DNA of 64,000 nt from Labilibaculum sp. DW002 (GTDB taxonomy: Bacteria; Bacteroidota; Bacteroidia; Bacteroidales; Marinifilaceae). The DNA lies in assembly GCF_029029525.1 (NCBI RefSeq), contig NZ_JAKJSC010000001.1, positions 1,896,987-1,960,986 of the forward strand. The letters run 5' to 3'. The notes beneath the pieces were generated by a model that ran no database searches, had not been told where the DNA came from, and worked only from the letters and a program-made list of their open reading frames with translations. Shown here one piece after another: positions 55,326-64,000 of this stretch. Each line of letters opens with the position of its first letter. Position 1 is the stretch's first letter. Both the position numbers and the translations under genes were made by a program.

Positions 55326-55394
55326 AGAAATGACCAAGCCAAAAATTGATGCACCATCATCAATCCCATCCTACTGGCCGACTCGGTCATTTCT
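55326..55394 (-). ncRNA. Nested stem-loop downstream of the efflux operon (terminator or small structured RNA)
   Basis: Outer stem AGAAATGACC (55326-55335) pairs with GGTCATTTCT (55385-55394). Inside, GCCA (55338-55341) pairs with TGGC (55375-55378), and the innermost hairpin is TTGATG, CACCAT, CATCAA (55346-55363). It lies just past the stop of the last efflux gene (minus strand) and is followed on that strand by a TTTCTTTATA tail. Confidence 0.4.
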
Positions 55395-55401
55395 ACCACT
55401 A

Positions 55402-56769
55402 TTATATTTTCAATTCACCAATCGCTTTTAAGAAACTTACTTCTCTCAGCTTGTAATTGATCTTTGAATCAATTAATTCGCTATGTGCACGTTGCCAAAA
55501 GGCTTGAGCATCGAGTAATTCTGTTGTATTGGCTAATCCCTCGTAGTAGGAGTTCTTTGTTAAAGCAACATTTTCATTTGCTTGCTCCATTGCAATCTTT
55601 GCCAATTCAATTTGCTGAAATGCTTCTTGCAAAGTAAAATACGACTGTTGAACTTGTAATGAAACCAAATCTCTCGTGCGCGCCATTTCAAGTTCTTTTT
55701 GCTTACTTCGATAGCGAGCAGAAGCAACTTTATGCTTGCGTTCTTGCCAATGAAAAACTGGTACAGATAGCTTTGCCTGCACTGCTAATATCTTCGACGA
55801 ACCAATTAGTTCTTCAATTTTACTTGTGTAAGAATACGAAGCTCCCACTCCCAACTGAGGCAAATAATCTGCCTGCGTATTCTTCACTTGCTTTTGTGAT
55901 ATTTCAACTTGCTTGCTTAACATTAATAACTCAGGCCTTTGTTGCAAAGCTTTTTGCTTATAATCAGCATCAATAGACGATTGATTAACCACAATTGCAG
56001 TATCTGTTGCAATAATTTCTGCGGATAAGTCTTTTCCAATTACCTGGCACAAAGACATTTTCGAAAGAACCGTTAAATTCTCTACTCGAAACAAATTTAA
56101 TTTTGCCTGATTTAGTTGCACCTGAGCTTTTAACAACTCATTCTTTGTTGTGATCTCTAAATCAAAAGCATTTTGAAGATCTTGTACCAATGCCGACAAC
56201 ATCTTCACATATTTTCCTGTTAAAATTCTCTTTTCGTTAATAGATACTAAGTTCCAATAAGCTTGGTCGGTTTCCATTAAAACATCAGAAGATTGCAATT
56301 GCTTATTGAATACTGAAATCTCAGATCCAATTTTCGACATTTCGTAAGAAGTTCTGATTTTCCCTCCCATATAAATTGGCTGCGTAAGTGTTAAATTGGC
56401 AGAGAAATAATCTACATTTCCCATTTCGAGGTTAAAACCAGGAAAATAAACATCGCTAAGACCACTATAATTACCTGCCTCCGCATCGGCTAAACTATTC
56501 GCAGTTGGTAAAAAAGAACCAGGTAAACTTAAATCAGTGATATCATGATAATAGTTATAAGATCCACTAGCCGATAGGTTCGGCAAGAAATGAGTATAAG
56601 CAAATCTCATGGTCGATTTACTCTCAGAAATCATTTCATCTGCAATCTTAATTTTCTGATTGTATTCCAATGCCAAGGCGCGACTTTCGCGAAGTGACAA
56701 TTTTTCTTGAGCTTTTCCCTGAACAACAATCAGGGAAAAGATCAAAAGAAAGTATATTTTATTCTTCAT
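55402..56769 (-). CDS. TolC-family outer-membrane efflux channel
   Basis: 455 aa. Signal peptide (IYFLLIFSLIVVQGKAQ), then the two OEP repeats of helix-rich barrel/tunnel structure: LSLRESRALALEYNQKIKIADEM and the second ALQQRPELLMLSKQVEISQKQVKNTQADYLPQLGVGASY. The start is set at MKNKIYFLL (56769), since 56826 lies inside the upstream RND gene. Outer-membrane exit duct of the RND pump encoded upstream, 10 bp away. Confidence 0.9.
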   Translation of the reverse strand: MKNKIYFLLIFSLIVVQGKAQEKLSLRESRALALEYNQKIKIADEMISESKSTMRFAYTHFLPNLSASGSYNYYHDITDLSLPGSFLPTANSLADAEAGNYSGLSDVYFPGFNLEMGNVDYFSANLTLTQPIYMGGKIRTSYEMSKIGSEISVFNKQLQSSDVLMETDQAYWNLVSINEKRILTGKYVKMLSALVQDLQNAFDLEITTKNELLKAQVQLNQAKLNLFRVENLTVLSKMSLCQVIGKDLSAEIIATDTAIVVNQSSIDADYKQKALQQRPELLMLSKQVEISQKQVKNTQADYLPQLGVGASYSYTSKIEELIGSSKILAVQAKLSVPVFHWQERKHKVASARYRSKQKELEMARTRDLVSLQVQQSYFTLQEAFQQIELAKIAMEQANENVALTKNSYYEGLANTTELLDAQAFWQRAHSELIDSKINYKLREVSFLKAIGELKI

Positions 56770-56779
56770 TTTTACTTGC

Positions 56780-59700
56780 TTATAAATCCATAACATTTTT
56801 AGTAGACAACCTGTAAAAAATTGCATACAGAACTGGAACTACAATTAAAGTTATTATGGAACCAATTAGTAATCCAAACATGATTGCAACCGCCATTCCG
56901 CCGAATAATTCATCGCTGATTAAAGGAATCATTCCTAAAATTGTAGTAAACGAAGCCATAATAACTGGACGCATTCTTGAAACCGCAGAATCAATTACAG
57001 CTAACAGTACATCTTTACCTTCCTTTATTTCAACATTAATTTGATCGAGCAGAACAACAGCATTTTTAATCATCATTCCCATTAATCCAAGCGTACCAAG
57101 TACTGGCATGAATCCAAAAGGCTTTCCTGTTATTAATAAGCCATAACTGATACCAATAAATGCAAGCGGTAGAATTGACAAAATGATAATTGGCTGGCGG
57201 AAATTATTAAACAACATCATGATAATAATAACCATCAATAGAAATGCTAAAGGCAAGAATTTATTAATGTTATTATTCGCATCTACACTATCCTTATGCT
57301 CTCCTAACCATTCAAAATCATAACCTGCTGGCAACTGAATTGCTTCGATTTTTTCTTGCAGATTTTTAAAAGTATCTGGAGCATTATAACCAGGTGCTGG
57401 ATCACATTGTGCTTTAATGGCTCTTCTGCGATCGTAACGTATGATCATAGGATCCTCAAAATCAATATTTATATCTGAAACAACCTGACGTAAAGGAATA
57501 CTATGAGCAACTTGACCCCAAACTGGAGTATTTTCTAATGCTTCGATGTAATTATCTTTATTGGCTTTTGTTTTCAAAACAATTGGCAACATGTCATCTG
57601 CCTGATGGAATAATCCTATTGGCAAACCATCAGTAGCACATGCCAAGGCATTTGAAACATCCGATCGTGAAATATTGGTTAATCGAGATTGAGATTGTGA
57701 AAACTGCGGGTTCCAAACTTTAACCTTGTTTTTCCAATTATTCGTTACTTTAATTGCACTTGGTTCGTCAAGCATAATTTTCTCAGCCTTTTCTGATAGA
57801 TCTCGCAATACTTCAGGATCTGGACCCGAAAACTTTGCTTCAACCATATACTCAGCAAAAATTGGCGAATAATATTTCACCCTGCAACGTGCCCAAGCGT
57901 AATTTTCGTTCAGGTATTGTTGCAAGTCTTTTCCAAATCTTTTAGTGGTATCATAATCCTTTGTATCAACAATTAATTCACCATAACTGCTCTTATTGTT
58001 GGTAAAAGGCCTTACCAGAGTATATCTTGCAGGTGTAGCTCCCAAACTGGTTGTCACACTCATAACATCCTCTTGTTTAAGCAAATATTCCTCAAGCTCA
58101 CTTAATTCTTTTTCAACTGTAGTTATATCAGTACCATCCGGCAAGAAATATTCCACAATAAACTGATTGTAAGCCAAGTTTGGCATAAACAATTGTTTCA
58201 CATTTTTAAATGCAAAAACAGAGGATGCAAAAACCAAAACTGTAAGTACAATTATAAGCGTTTTATGACGTAAGGAGAATTTTACGAAATGACGAAATTT
58301 CTGATAAAACTTACCTGAGTATGGATCTGAATTATCATTTTCATCCTTTGAATACTTCTTTCCTTTTAAAAATAAATCGCAAAAATAAGGTGTCTGTGTC
58401 AATGCCAATAACCAGCTAATAAATAAGGAAACAGCAATAACAATAAACAAACTAGCACAAAATTCCCCTGTTGCATCTGGTGAAAGATAAATAGGTAGAA
58501 ATGCTAAAACTGCAACTAATGTTGCTCCCAGAAGTGGCATGGTTGTTTGCTTCGAAGTTTTTGTCAATGCCTCCTGACGACGGACTCCCTTTTTTAAATC
58601 AATCAAAATGCCGTCTGCTATTACAATTGCATTATCAACAAGCATCCCCATGGCGACAATAATGGCACCAAGGCTAACTCTTTGTAAAGCAATATCAAAA
58701 CTCAACATGACAATAAAAGTTGCCAATATGGTAAATATCAAACCACTACCAATCAAAAGACCTGTTCGGAAGCCCATGGCGAATAAAAGAACAATTACTA
58801 CAATCAGTACTGACTCAATTAGATTGATCATAAATACTTCAATTGCCGAACTTACTCTTTCTGGCTGATAAAAAACTTTATTAATGTTTATTCCTACTGG
58901 AATGTTAGACTTTAAAGCATCAATTTTACCTTGTACAGCCTCTCCTAACTCAATTACATTCCCACCTTTTTCCATCGCAATAGCCAAACCTATTGCTGGA
59001 ATTTGATTATATTTCATCTTGTTAGTATAAGGAGTCATATAATCCTTCTTTATACTAGCTATGTCTTTAAGAAATACTGAAGTTTCACCTCTACCCGACA
59101 CCAAAATATTTTTTAGGTCTGCCAATTCATGAAAACTTCCTTCGGATGCAATACGAACTCTATTACTACCGACTTTAAAGGTTCCTGGATCTACAATTTT
59201 ATTTTGACTATTCAGAATTTCGATGACCTTGTATGGATGAATACCTAAATAAGCCATTTTCTCTTGCGACAATTCAATATTTACACAAGCTCTTTGCTCT
59301 CCAAATAAATTGATTCTCTTTACTCCATCAACAAGTAAAAGTTCTCTCTTCATATAACGAGCATAATCCTGTATCTCGTCGCTACCAAATCCATCTCCGC
59401 TTAGTGCTAGAAAAATACCATACACATCACCAAAATCATCCACAACCATTGGATGCGATGCACCCTGAGGTAAATAAACACTTATATCGTTTACCTTACG
59501 ACGTAAAACATCCCAAACTTGTTGTAATTCACTTGTTACAACCGAAGGCTTAATATTAACTGTAATCTCTGAATATCCTGCTAAAGATCTTGATTCAATA
59601 AAATCAATATTATCCATTGCCTGAATAGCAGTTTCCAAAATATCAGTTACCCTCAATTCAACCTCATGAGGTGAAGCGCCAGGGTAGCTCGTCATAACCA

Positions 59701-59836
59701 CGGCCTGCTTTACGCTAATTTCAGCATCTTCAAGCTTCGACATTTTTGAAAATGCAATAGCGCCTCCAAAGACAATTGCTATTAAAACAAATAACAATAC
59801 TTTCCGCTGATTTAATACAGCTTCCGTAAAACTCAT
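56780..59836 (-). CDS. RND-family (AcrB/HAE1-type) multidrug efflux pump
   Basis: 1018 aa, the usual RND length with twelve membrane segments and two large periplasmic loops. The inner-membrane core has AMGMLVDNAIVIADGI (TM4, Asp as proton relay) and VLGTLGLMGMMIKNAVVLLDQINVEI (TM10). N-terminus LNQRKVLLFVLIAIVFGGAIAFSKMSKLEDAEI. AGGAGG at 59843-59848 (complement) precedes the start by 6 bp, and the gene overlaps the MFP gene by 4 bp (ATGA). A proton-driven exporter of lipophilic drugs or toxins. Confidence 0.95.
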   Translation of the reverse strand: MSFTEAVLNQRKVLLFVLIAIVFGGAIAFSKMSKLEDAEISVKQAVVMTSYPGASPHEVELRVTDILETAIQAMDNIDFIESRSLAGYSEITVNIKPSVVTSELQQVWDVLRRKVNDISVYLPQGASHPMVVDDFGDVYGIFLALSGDGFGSDEIQDYARYMKRELLLVDGVKRINLFGEQRACVNIELSQEKMAYLGIHPYKVIEILNSQNKIVDPGTFKVGSNRVRIASEGSFHELADLKNILVSGRGETSVFLKDIASIKKDYMTPYTNKMKYNQIPAIGLAIAMEKGGNVIELGEAVQGKIDALKSNIPVGININKVFYQPERVSSAIEVFMINLIESVLIVVIVLLFAMGFRTGLLIGSGLIFTILATFIVMLSFDIALQRVSLGAIIVAMGMLVDNAIVIADGILIDLKKGVRRQEALTKTSKQTTMPLLGATLVAVLAFLPIYLSPDATGEFCASLFIVIAVSLFISWLLALTQTPYFCDLFLKGKKYSKDENDNSDPYSGKFYQKFRHFVKFSLRHKTLIIVLTVLVFASSVFAFKNVKQLFMPNLAYNQFIVEYFLPDGTDITTVEKELSELEEYLLKQEDVMSVTTSLGATPARYTLVRPFTNNKSSYGELIVDTKDYDTTKRFGKDLQQYLNENYAWARCRVKYYSPIFAEYMVEAKFSGPDPEVLRDLSEKAEKIMLDEPSAIKVTNNWKNKVKVWNPQFSQSQSRLTNISRSDVSNALACATDGLPIGLFHQADDMLPIVLKTKANKDNYIEALENTPVWGQVAHSIPLRQVVSDINIDFEDPMIIRYDRRRAIKAQCDPAPGYNAPDTFKNLQEKIEAIQLPAGYDFEWLGEHKDSVDANNNINKFLPLAFLLMVIIIMMLFNNFRQPIIILSILPLAFIGISYGLLITGKPFGFMPVLGTLGLMGMMIKNAVVLLDQINVEIKEGKDVLLAVIDSAVSRMRPVIMASFTTILGMIPLISDELFGGMAVAIMFGLLIGSIITLIVVPVLYAIFYRLSTKNVMDL

Positions 59837-60912
59837 AATTGCCCTCCTATGTTCGAATTAGCTTTCTTGCTTAACATCTTTACCTTTTGACCTTCTATTA
59901 AGCTATGAACTCCTGCAGAAACTATTATATCCCCAATTTCAACACCACTTTCAATATTAATCATGCCCTTAGAGTCAAAATCTTTTAAGCTAACCGTTTT
60001 ACCTTTCACACATTTGTTTGCTTCATCGTAAATCCACACGTAAGACTTTCCTTTTTTATTAAAAACAGATTCTACAGGAACCTTACACATCGAACTCTTC
60101 GTTGTTTCAAGGTTTGTTTTAATACTTGCAACCATACCAGGCACCACTTGAAATCCCTGACGATCAACTTTTAATCTCATTCTAAAGAAGTTATCACCAT
60201 TCGGTTTTTGCTCAATTTCAATAAGTTTCAAATTAAAATCAACACCAGGAAAACTTTCAAATCTTCCCGTAAATCCAGAAAACGTTTTGTATTGTAAAAA
60301 ATCATTCTCACTTAAAGAAACAGCAATCTCTAAATTGTTTAGATCAAGAAGTGATACAATAGGTTGCCCTGCACCAACTTTCTCATAATTTTCGGCATAC
60401 ATTGCTTGCACATAACCCGAAAACGGCGCATATATTTTAGTATCCTTTAGTGCATTTTCAGCAGCTTCCTTTTGTGCTTTAGCCAATTTAAAGCCTGCTT
60501 GTATTTGATCATAAACGCTTTTTGAAGTACTCTTCTTCTCGTACAAAGCAGTATATCTTTCCGCTTGCAATTTTGCATTCTCGAACTGAGCATTTGCCGC
60601 TTCCAATTGCACTAAATAATCACGCTCATTTATAGCTGCAATCAACTCCCCTTTTTTCACAAACTTTCCTTGATCTACATTTAAATTCACCAAAGGGCCT
60701 GCAATTTGGAATGCGATTTTCACCTCTCTTGATTCCTTCACCAAGCCTGTAAATACCTTAACAGATGAACTGCCATTGTTGTTTCCAACCCTAAAAACTT
60801 TTACTGGTTGAACAATGGCAACATGTTCTTTTGGGCTGTTCTTACATCCAAATAAACTTGCGGTAACCAATACCACTAGAATTAACATTCTTGTTTTTGT
60901 TATTTTTCTCAT
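59833..60912 (-). CDS. RND efflux periplasmic adaptor (membrane-fusion protein), lipoprotein
   Basis: 359 aa. A lipobox (LILVVLVTASLFGCKNS), then an adaptor fold: lipoyl/barrel-sandwich half (LNVDQGKFVKKGELIAAINERDY), a coiled-coil hairpin (LEAANAQFENAKLQAERYTALYEKKS), and the second lipoyl half (KDTKIYAPFSGYVQAMYAENYEKVGAGQPI), followed by the beta-barrel and membrane-proximal domains. The start is MRKITKTRM (60912); longer starts up to 60987 would extend beyond the lipoprotein signal. Confidence 0.92.
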   Translation of the reverse strand: MRKITKTRMLILVVLVTASLFGCKNSPKEHVAIVQPVKVFRVGNNNGSSSVKVFTGLVKESREVKIAFQIAGPLVNLNVDQGKFVKKGELIAAINERDYLVQLEAANAQFENAKLQAERYTALYEKKSTSKSVYDQIQAGFKLAKAQKEAAENALKDTKIYAPFSGYVQAMYAENYEKVGAGQPIVSLLDLNNLEIAVSLSENDFLQYKTFSGFTGRFESFPGVDFNLKLIEIEQKPNGDNFFRMRLKVDRQGFQVVPGMVASIKTNLETTKSSMCKVPVESVFNKKGKSYVWIYDEANKCVKGKTVSLKDFDSKGMINIESGVEIGDIIVSAGVHSLIEGQKVKMLSKKANSNIGGQL

Positions 60913-61046
60913 TGTGATCTTTTTTGAACTCTTACGGTTCATTTGGTTCATTTTATTCAAAAAAATAAGTGAAGTATAAGACTTCATTTTACTACATCAT
61001 CCTAAATCCAACAAATACGTCCTTTTTCAATACGGATTAAAAATAC

Positions 61047-61634
61047 TTATAAAGGTATTCCTATACCTCTAAACACAGATATAAATGCTGCACGCATTCG
61101 TCTAATTATTTCTTCATTAGAATAATCACTTCTAACGTAAAATTCATTTAAAGCTTCTAAAGCTTCCAAAATGTAATCAACTTCAATATCAGTTCTAATT
61201 AGCTTTTTATCTTGCCATGTCTTAAATCGATGTTGTATGTTTACAATCATTTCATTGTAGTTACTTTCTACATCCTTTTCAATTAATGGATATTCTTTAT
61301 AGATCTGATTGATCAGAATCTTCTGGCTTTCTATAGCGTAATCAAAATATTTATCTAAAAATTGTTTTGTGGCAATTACTGGGTCATCATGCTTCATCAT
61401 CGGATCCAAAACGGCAACAATATTAATCCTGAAAATTTCAAGTGCTATTTCTGTAACCAAATCCTCTTTTGAACCAATTATTTTATAAAGCGTAGCTTTT
61501 GCCAAACCACATTCACGAGCCAGCTCAACCATATTCAATCCGCGAAGACCAAACTTCAACATCATATCCATAGCAATCTTGGTTACTTTCTCTTGAATTT
61601 CTGCTTTATCTGATTTTGCCATAACTGAACTCAT
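61047..61634 (-). CDS. TetR-family transcriptional regulator of the efflux operon
   Basis: 195 aa. N-terminal helix-turn-helix of TetR type (FGLRGLNMVELARECGLAKATLYKIIGSKEDLVTEIA, about 30-66) and an all-helical ligand-binding C-terminal domain. Located first, 134 bp upstream of the MFP gene on the same strand, so it likely represses MFP-RND-TolC and possibly itself, the common arrangement for efflux pumps. An in-frame ATG at 61622 is an equally possible start. Confidence 0.88.
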   Translation of the reverse strand: MSSVMAKSDKAEIQEKVTKIAMDMMLKFGLRGLNMVELARECGLAKATLYKIIGSKEDLVTEIALEIFRINIVAVLDPMMKHDDPVIATKQFLDKYFDYAIESQKILINQIYKEYPLIEKDVESNYNEMIVNIQHRFKTWQDKKLIRTDIEVDYILEALEALNEFYVRSDYSNEEIIRRMRAAFISVFRGIGIPL

Positions 61635-61714
61635 TTAGTATTTTCAGTACAAAAGTAATCAAAAATCACTTTCTCACAAACCTATTAATGAAATTTAACG
61701 ATTTCTCTAAAAAA

Positions 61715-63070
61715 TTAAAATTGAATCGTAAACTGTGTGTAAACCAATGGTTCGGACTTAAAGGATAAAGTACCTCCGTGTAGATTTATTAATTGCCTTG
61801 AAAGACTAAGTCCAATTCCAGTTCCATTTTTTTTAGTTGTAAAAAAAGGAACGAACACCTCTGACTGATATTCTTTATTAATTCCACAACCATTATCTTC
61901 AAGTTCAATAAAATGCTGATTCTTGTTGTTCGTGTCTATTCGCACTTCAATTCTTTTTTCCGCTTGAAACGCTAACGCTTGAATTGAATTCTTCATCAAA
62001 TTAATAAAAATTTGATCTATCATACTTGGGTCCGCATGAACTAAAATATCATTCTTGGGATAAGTAAATGTCAATTCAATATTCTCTTTAATTAGATCGT
62101 CTTTCAACAATTTTAGCAAATTCTCAATTTTATTAACCAAGTTTACCTTTTTAAATACAGGTGCTGGAAGTAAGGTTAAATCTCTAAATTGTTCAACAAA
62201 TTTGACAATCCCAGCCATTCTTTCTTCTATTATATCTAAGCCTTCTACAGTATCTTCAATTACTTCTTTGTTAATTTTCGACTGACTAATGTGTTCGCCA
62301 CTATCTTGGTCGGTATACATTTCAACTAATGTAGAAATTGAAGATTTAACCGGACTTACAGAGTTCATTATTTCGTGCGTTAATACTCGAATCAATTTTT
62401 GCCAAGAATCCAATTCCTTTTCATCCAGTTCATTTTTAATATTCTGGAAAGAGATTAATTTAATATTTTGGTCTGTCATTTTCAGATTACTTGCCTTCAC
62501 AGATAACTGTATCAATTCATGATTCCGAGACAAGGACAATAATTTCTGTTCAGATGGTTCTAACTTCATTATATACTCCGACAATCCAAGCTGAATTCGA
62601 TCCAAGTCATTGATATGACTTAAGTGAGTTTTATTAAATAATTCTTTAGCTGCTCTATTAAAAAGAGTCACTTTACCATCAGAATCGTAAGAAAGTAATC
62701 CTACTCCAACATGTTCAACTAAAACTTTAAAGTATTGATTCTGATTTTCGTTTTCTATTTTAATCTTACTGATATCACTGTTTACCAAATCCAATTGTTC
62801 GTACAATTCAGGGTAATCTACATTTTTTCGAGAATTGAATCGAACTGAGGTATCATTATTCCGTATCGAAGTAAAAAAAATTTCAAGATCATAGTTCAAG
62901 CGATTTAATTTCCTGATTAAAAAAAATGTCTGTACAATTAATGCTAGTATTAAATTCGATACCAATAATACGTCATCATATTTAAACCAGAAAAAAGCTA
63001 GTAAAAGACAATTAATTAAAATTCCAATCACTCGAATAATTACCGTCGTATATAATTTTCTATAGATCAT
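61715..63070 (-). CDS. NtrY-like sensor histidine kinase
   Basis: 451 aa. Two adjacent membrane segments at the N-terminus (about 10-50), a short PAS-like domain (VLVEHVGVGLLSYDSDGKVTLFNRAAKELF), HisKA with His in LTHEIMNSVSPVKSS, and HATPase motifs (FINLMKNSIQALAF, DNGCGINKE, FFTTKKNGTGIGLSLS). The NtrB/NtrY type usually partners a sigma-54 regulator, and one lies 9 bp upstream. The operon may control envelope or efflux genes next to it; the target is unknown. Confidence 0.9.
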   Translation of the reverse strand: MIYRKLYTTVIIRVIGILINCLLLAFFWFKYDDVLLVSNLILALIVQTFFLIRKLNRLNYDLEIFFTSIRNNDTSVRFNSRKNVDYPELYEQLDLVNSDISKIKIENENQNQYFKVLVEHVGVGLLSYDSDGKVTLFNRAAKELFNKTHLSHINDLDRIQLGLSEYIMKLEPSEQKLLSLSRNHELIQLSVKASNLKMTDQNIKLISFQNIKNELDEKELDSWQKLIRVLTHEIMNSVSPVKSSISTLVEMYTDQDSGEHISQSKINKEVIEDTVEGLDIIEERMAGIVKFVEQFRDLTLLPAPVFKKVNLVNKIENLLKLLKDDLIKENIELTFTYPKNDILVHADPSMIDQIFINLMKNSIQALAFQAEKRIEVRIDTNNKNQHFIELEDNGCGINKEYQSEVFVPFFTTKKNGTGIGLSLSRQLINLHGGTLSFKSEPLVYTQFTIQF

Positions 63071-63079
63071 ACTAAAGGT

Positions 63080-64000
63080 TTACAGGATATTATATTTTTC
63101 AATTTTTCTATACAGCGTTTGCCTTCCAATATTCAGTTCACGCGCCACATTACTAATGTTTCCTTTATGCCTTTTTAAAGCACTATAGATTAGAATTTTT
63201 TCACCTTCTTCAAGGCTGATCGGTTTTTCACTTAAATCAATGGTAACATCACTTTCCTCCAACTGAAAATCAGCAGCCTCAAAGCTTGACTTATCAGCCA
63301 AAATAATAGCTCTTTCCATACAATGTTTTAATTCACGAATATTACCTGGCCATGAATAATTTAACAACTTGTCTTTGGCTGTTTTGCTTAAGCCGGTGTA
63401 ATTCTTACCATACTTATCTGCATATTTTTTTAAATAATGAACTGCAATTAATAAAATATCATTCCCTCTTTCTCGCAGTGGAGGCATATTAATAACTACT
63501 GTGTTAATCCGATACAATAAATCTTCTCTAAAGGCTCCTTCCTGAACTAATTTTAAGATCTCTGCATTTGTTGCAGATATTAGTCTCATATCGACATTCT
63601 CCTCCTTATTTGAACCAAGAGAAATTACGATCCTATTTTGCAAGACTGATAGTAATTTAGCTTGCATCGCTTGAGACAGGTTCCCAATTTCATCTAAAAA
63701 TATCGTACCTCCAGAAGCTGCTTGAAATCGCCCTATTCGATCCTCTTTTGCATCGGTAAAAGATCCTTTTACGTGCCCGAACAATTCACTTTCAAAAATC
63801 GATTCACTTAAAGCTCCCAAGTCTACGTTCATAAAAACTTGATCTTTTCTTTCTGACTGATTATGTATTTCTCTTGCTACAATTTCCTTACCAGTACCGT
63901 TTTCACCAAGAATTAAAACATTTGCTTCGGTTATAGCGACCTTATTTATAAGTTCATAAACATTTTTAATTGCCTTCGACTCCCCAATCATTTTAATTGC
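63080..64000 (-). CDS. NtrC-type sigma-54-dependent response regulator (5' end outside window)
   Basis: 307 visible residues; the frame is open past 64000, so the N-terminal receiver domain should lie beyond the window. The AAA+ central domain shows Walker A GENGTGKE, the sigma-54 loop GSFTDA in place of canonical GAFTGA, Walker B GGTIFLDEIGNLS, and the R-finger region LLYRINTVVINMPPLRER. The C-terminal Fis-type HTH is NISNVARELNIGRQTLYRKIEKY. Activates sigma-54 promoters when phosphorylated by the kinase encoded 9 bp downstream. Confidence 0.93.
   Translation of the reverse strand, partial: AIKMIGESKAIKNVYELINKVAITEANVLILGENGTGKEIVAREIHNQSERKDQVFMNVDLGALSESIFESELFGHVKGSFTDAKEDRIGRFQAASGGTIFLDEIGNLSQAMQAKLLSVLQNRIVISLGSNKEENVDMRLISATNAEILKLVQEGAFREDLLYRINTVVINMPPLRERGNDILLIAVHYLKKYADKYGKNYTGLSKTAKDKLLNYSWPGNIRELKHCMERAIILADKSSFEAADFQLEESDVTIDLSEKPISLEEGEKILIYSALKRHKGNISNVARELNIGRQTLYRKIEKYNIL

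Overview
The window is a 64 kb stretch of AT-rich chromosome from a member of the Bacteroidota. Gene content points to a Marinilabiliales or Marinifilaceae-type marine anaerobe or facultative anaerobe. This is inferred from the RseC-RnfBCDGEA operon, Gcw_chp (TorF-type) and OstA-like envelope proteins, DUF5063 and DUF2795 proteins, Bacteroidota-type promoter boxes (TAnnTTTG) and mostly SD-less starts. No rRNA, tRNA, CRISPR array, prophage or intact insertion sequence was seen.

Layout. 1-5.3 kb: the 3' end of a secreted protein, then mutS2, a TPR protein, an outer-membrane barrel and an MtfA/M90 peptidase on the minus strand. 5.5-8.8 kb: an AGCS amino acid/Na+ symporter, an AraC regulator and an AhpD-like protein. 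8.85-14.6 kb (minus): a pentapeptide-repeat protein, a MutS-like ATPase, DUF975, PhzF, a MazG-like pyrophosphohydrolase, a Gcw_chp barrel, PspC and a small acidic protein. 15.0-20.8 kb (plus): a sulfite-reduction/siroheme operon (DUF2061, precorrin-2 dehydrogenase, cysJ, cysI, cobA). 20.9-25.5 kb: a GIN-domain protein, a repeat-rich non-coding stretch, a zinc-ribbon protein, a 41-bp tandem repeat array and a frameshifted tex. 25.6-32.7 kb (minus): protoporphyrinogen oxidase-like protein, DEAD-box helicase, RlmI-like methyltransferase, 3'-5' exonuclease, DUF5063 and RecQ. 33.1-39.6 kb (plus): three SurA/PpiC-type proteins, MoxR and OstA, an outer-membrane biogenesis block. 39.7-45 kb: DUF2795, cobalamin adenosyltransferase, recG, an outer-membrane protein and a VirK-family protein. 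45.5-51.2 kb: rseC-rnfBCDGEA. 51.4-64 kb: a hybrid histidine kinase converging on a class III cyclase, then TolC-RND-MFP with a TetR regulator, and an NtrY/NtrC-like two-component pair that runs off the window.

Most striking observation: the sulfite-reduction operon is preceded by two tandem transcription attenuators. Each has a short leader ORF carrying the codon run TGT TGT ATG TGT ATG (Cys-Cys-Met-Cys-Met), followed by an intrinsic terminator. In the first, an 11-nt segment at the 3' end of the leader ORF is perfectly complementary to the terminator's 5' arm, which gives a textbook ribosome-stalling antiterminator. This suggests sensing of charged tRNA-Cys (and perhaps tRNA-Met) controlling sulfur assimilation. 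I do not know of a description of such a tandem in this phylum.

Other items worth attention are a one-base frameshift in tex, a 41-bp minisatellite whose units keep a hairpin, a remnant of a second phzF 3' end, a REP-like inverted repeat between cysI and cobA, a 20-bp perfect palindrome upstream of a barrel gene, and a nested stem-loop downstream of the efflux operon.
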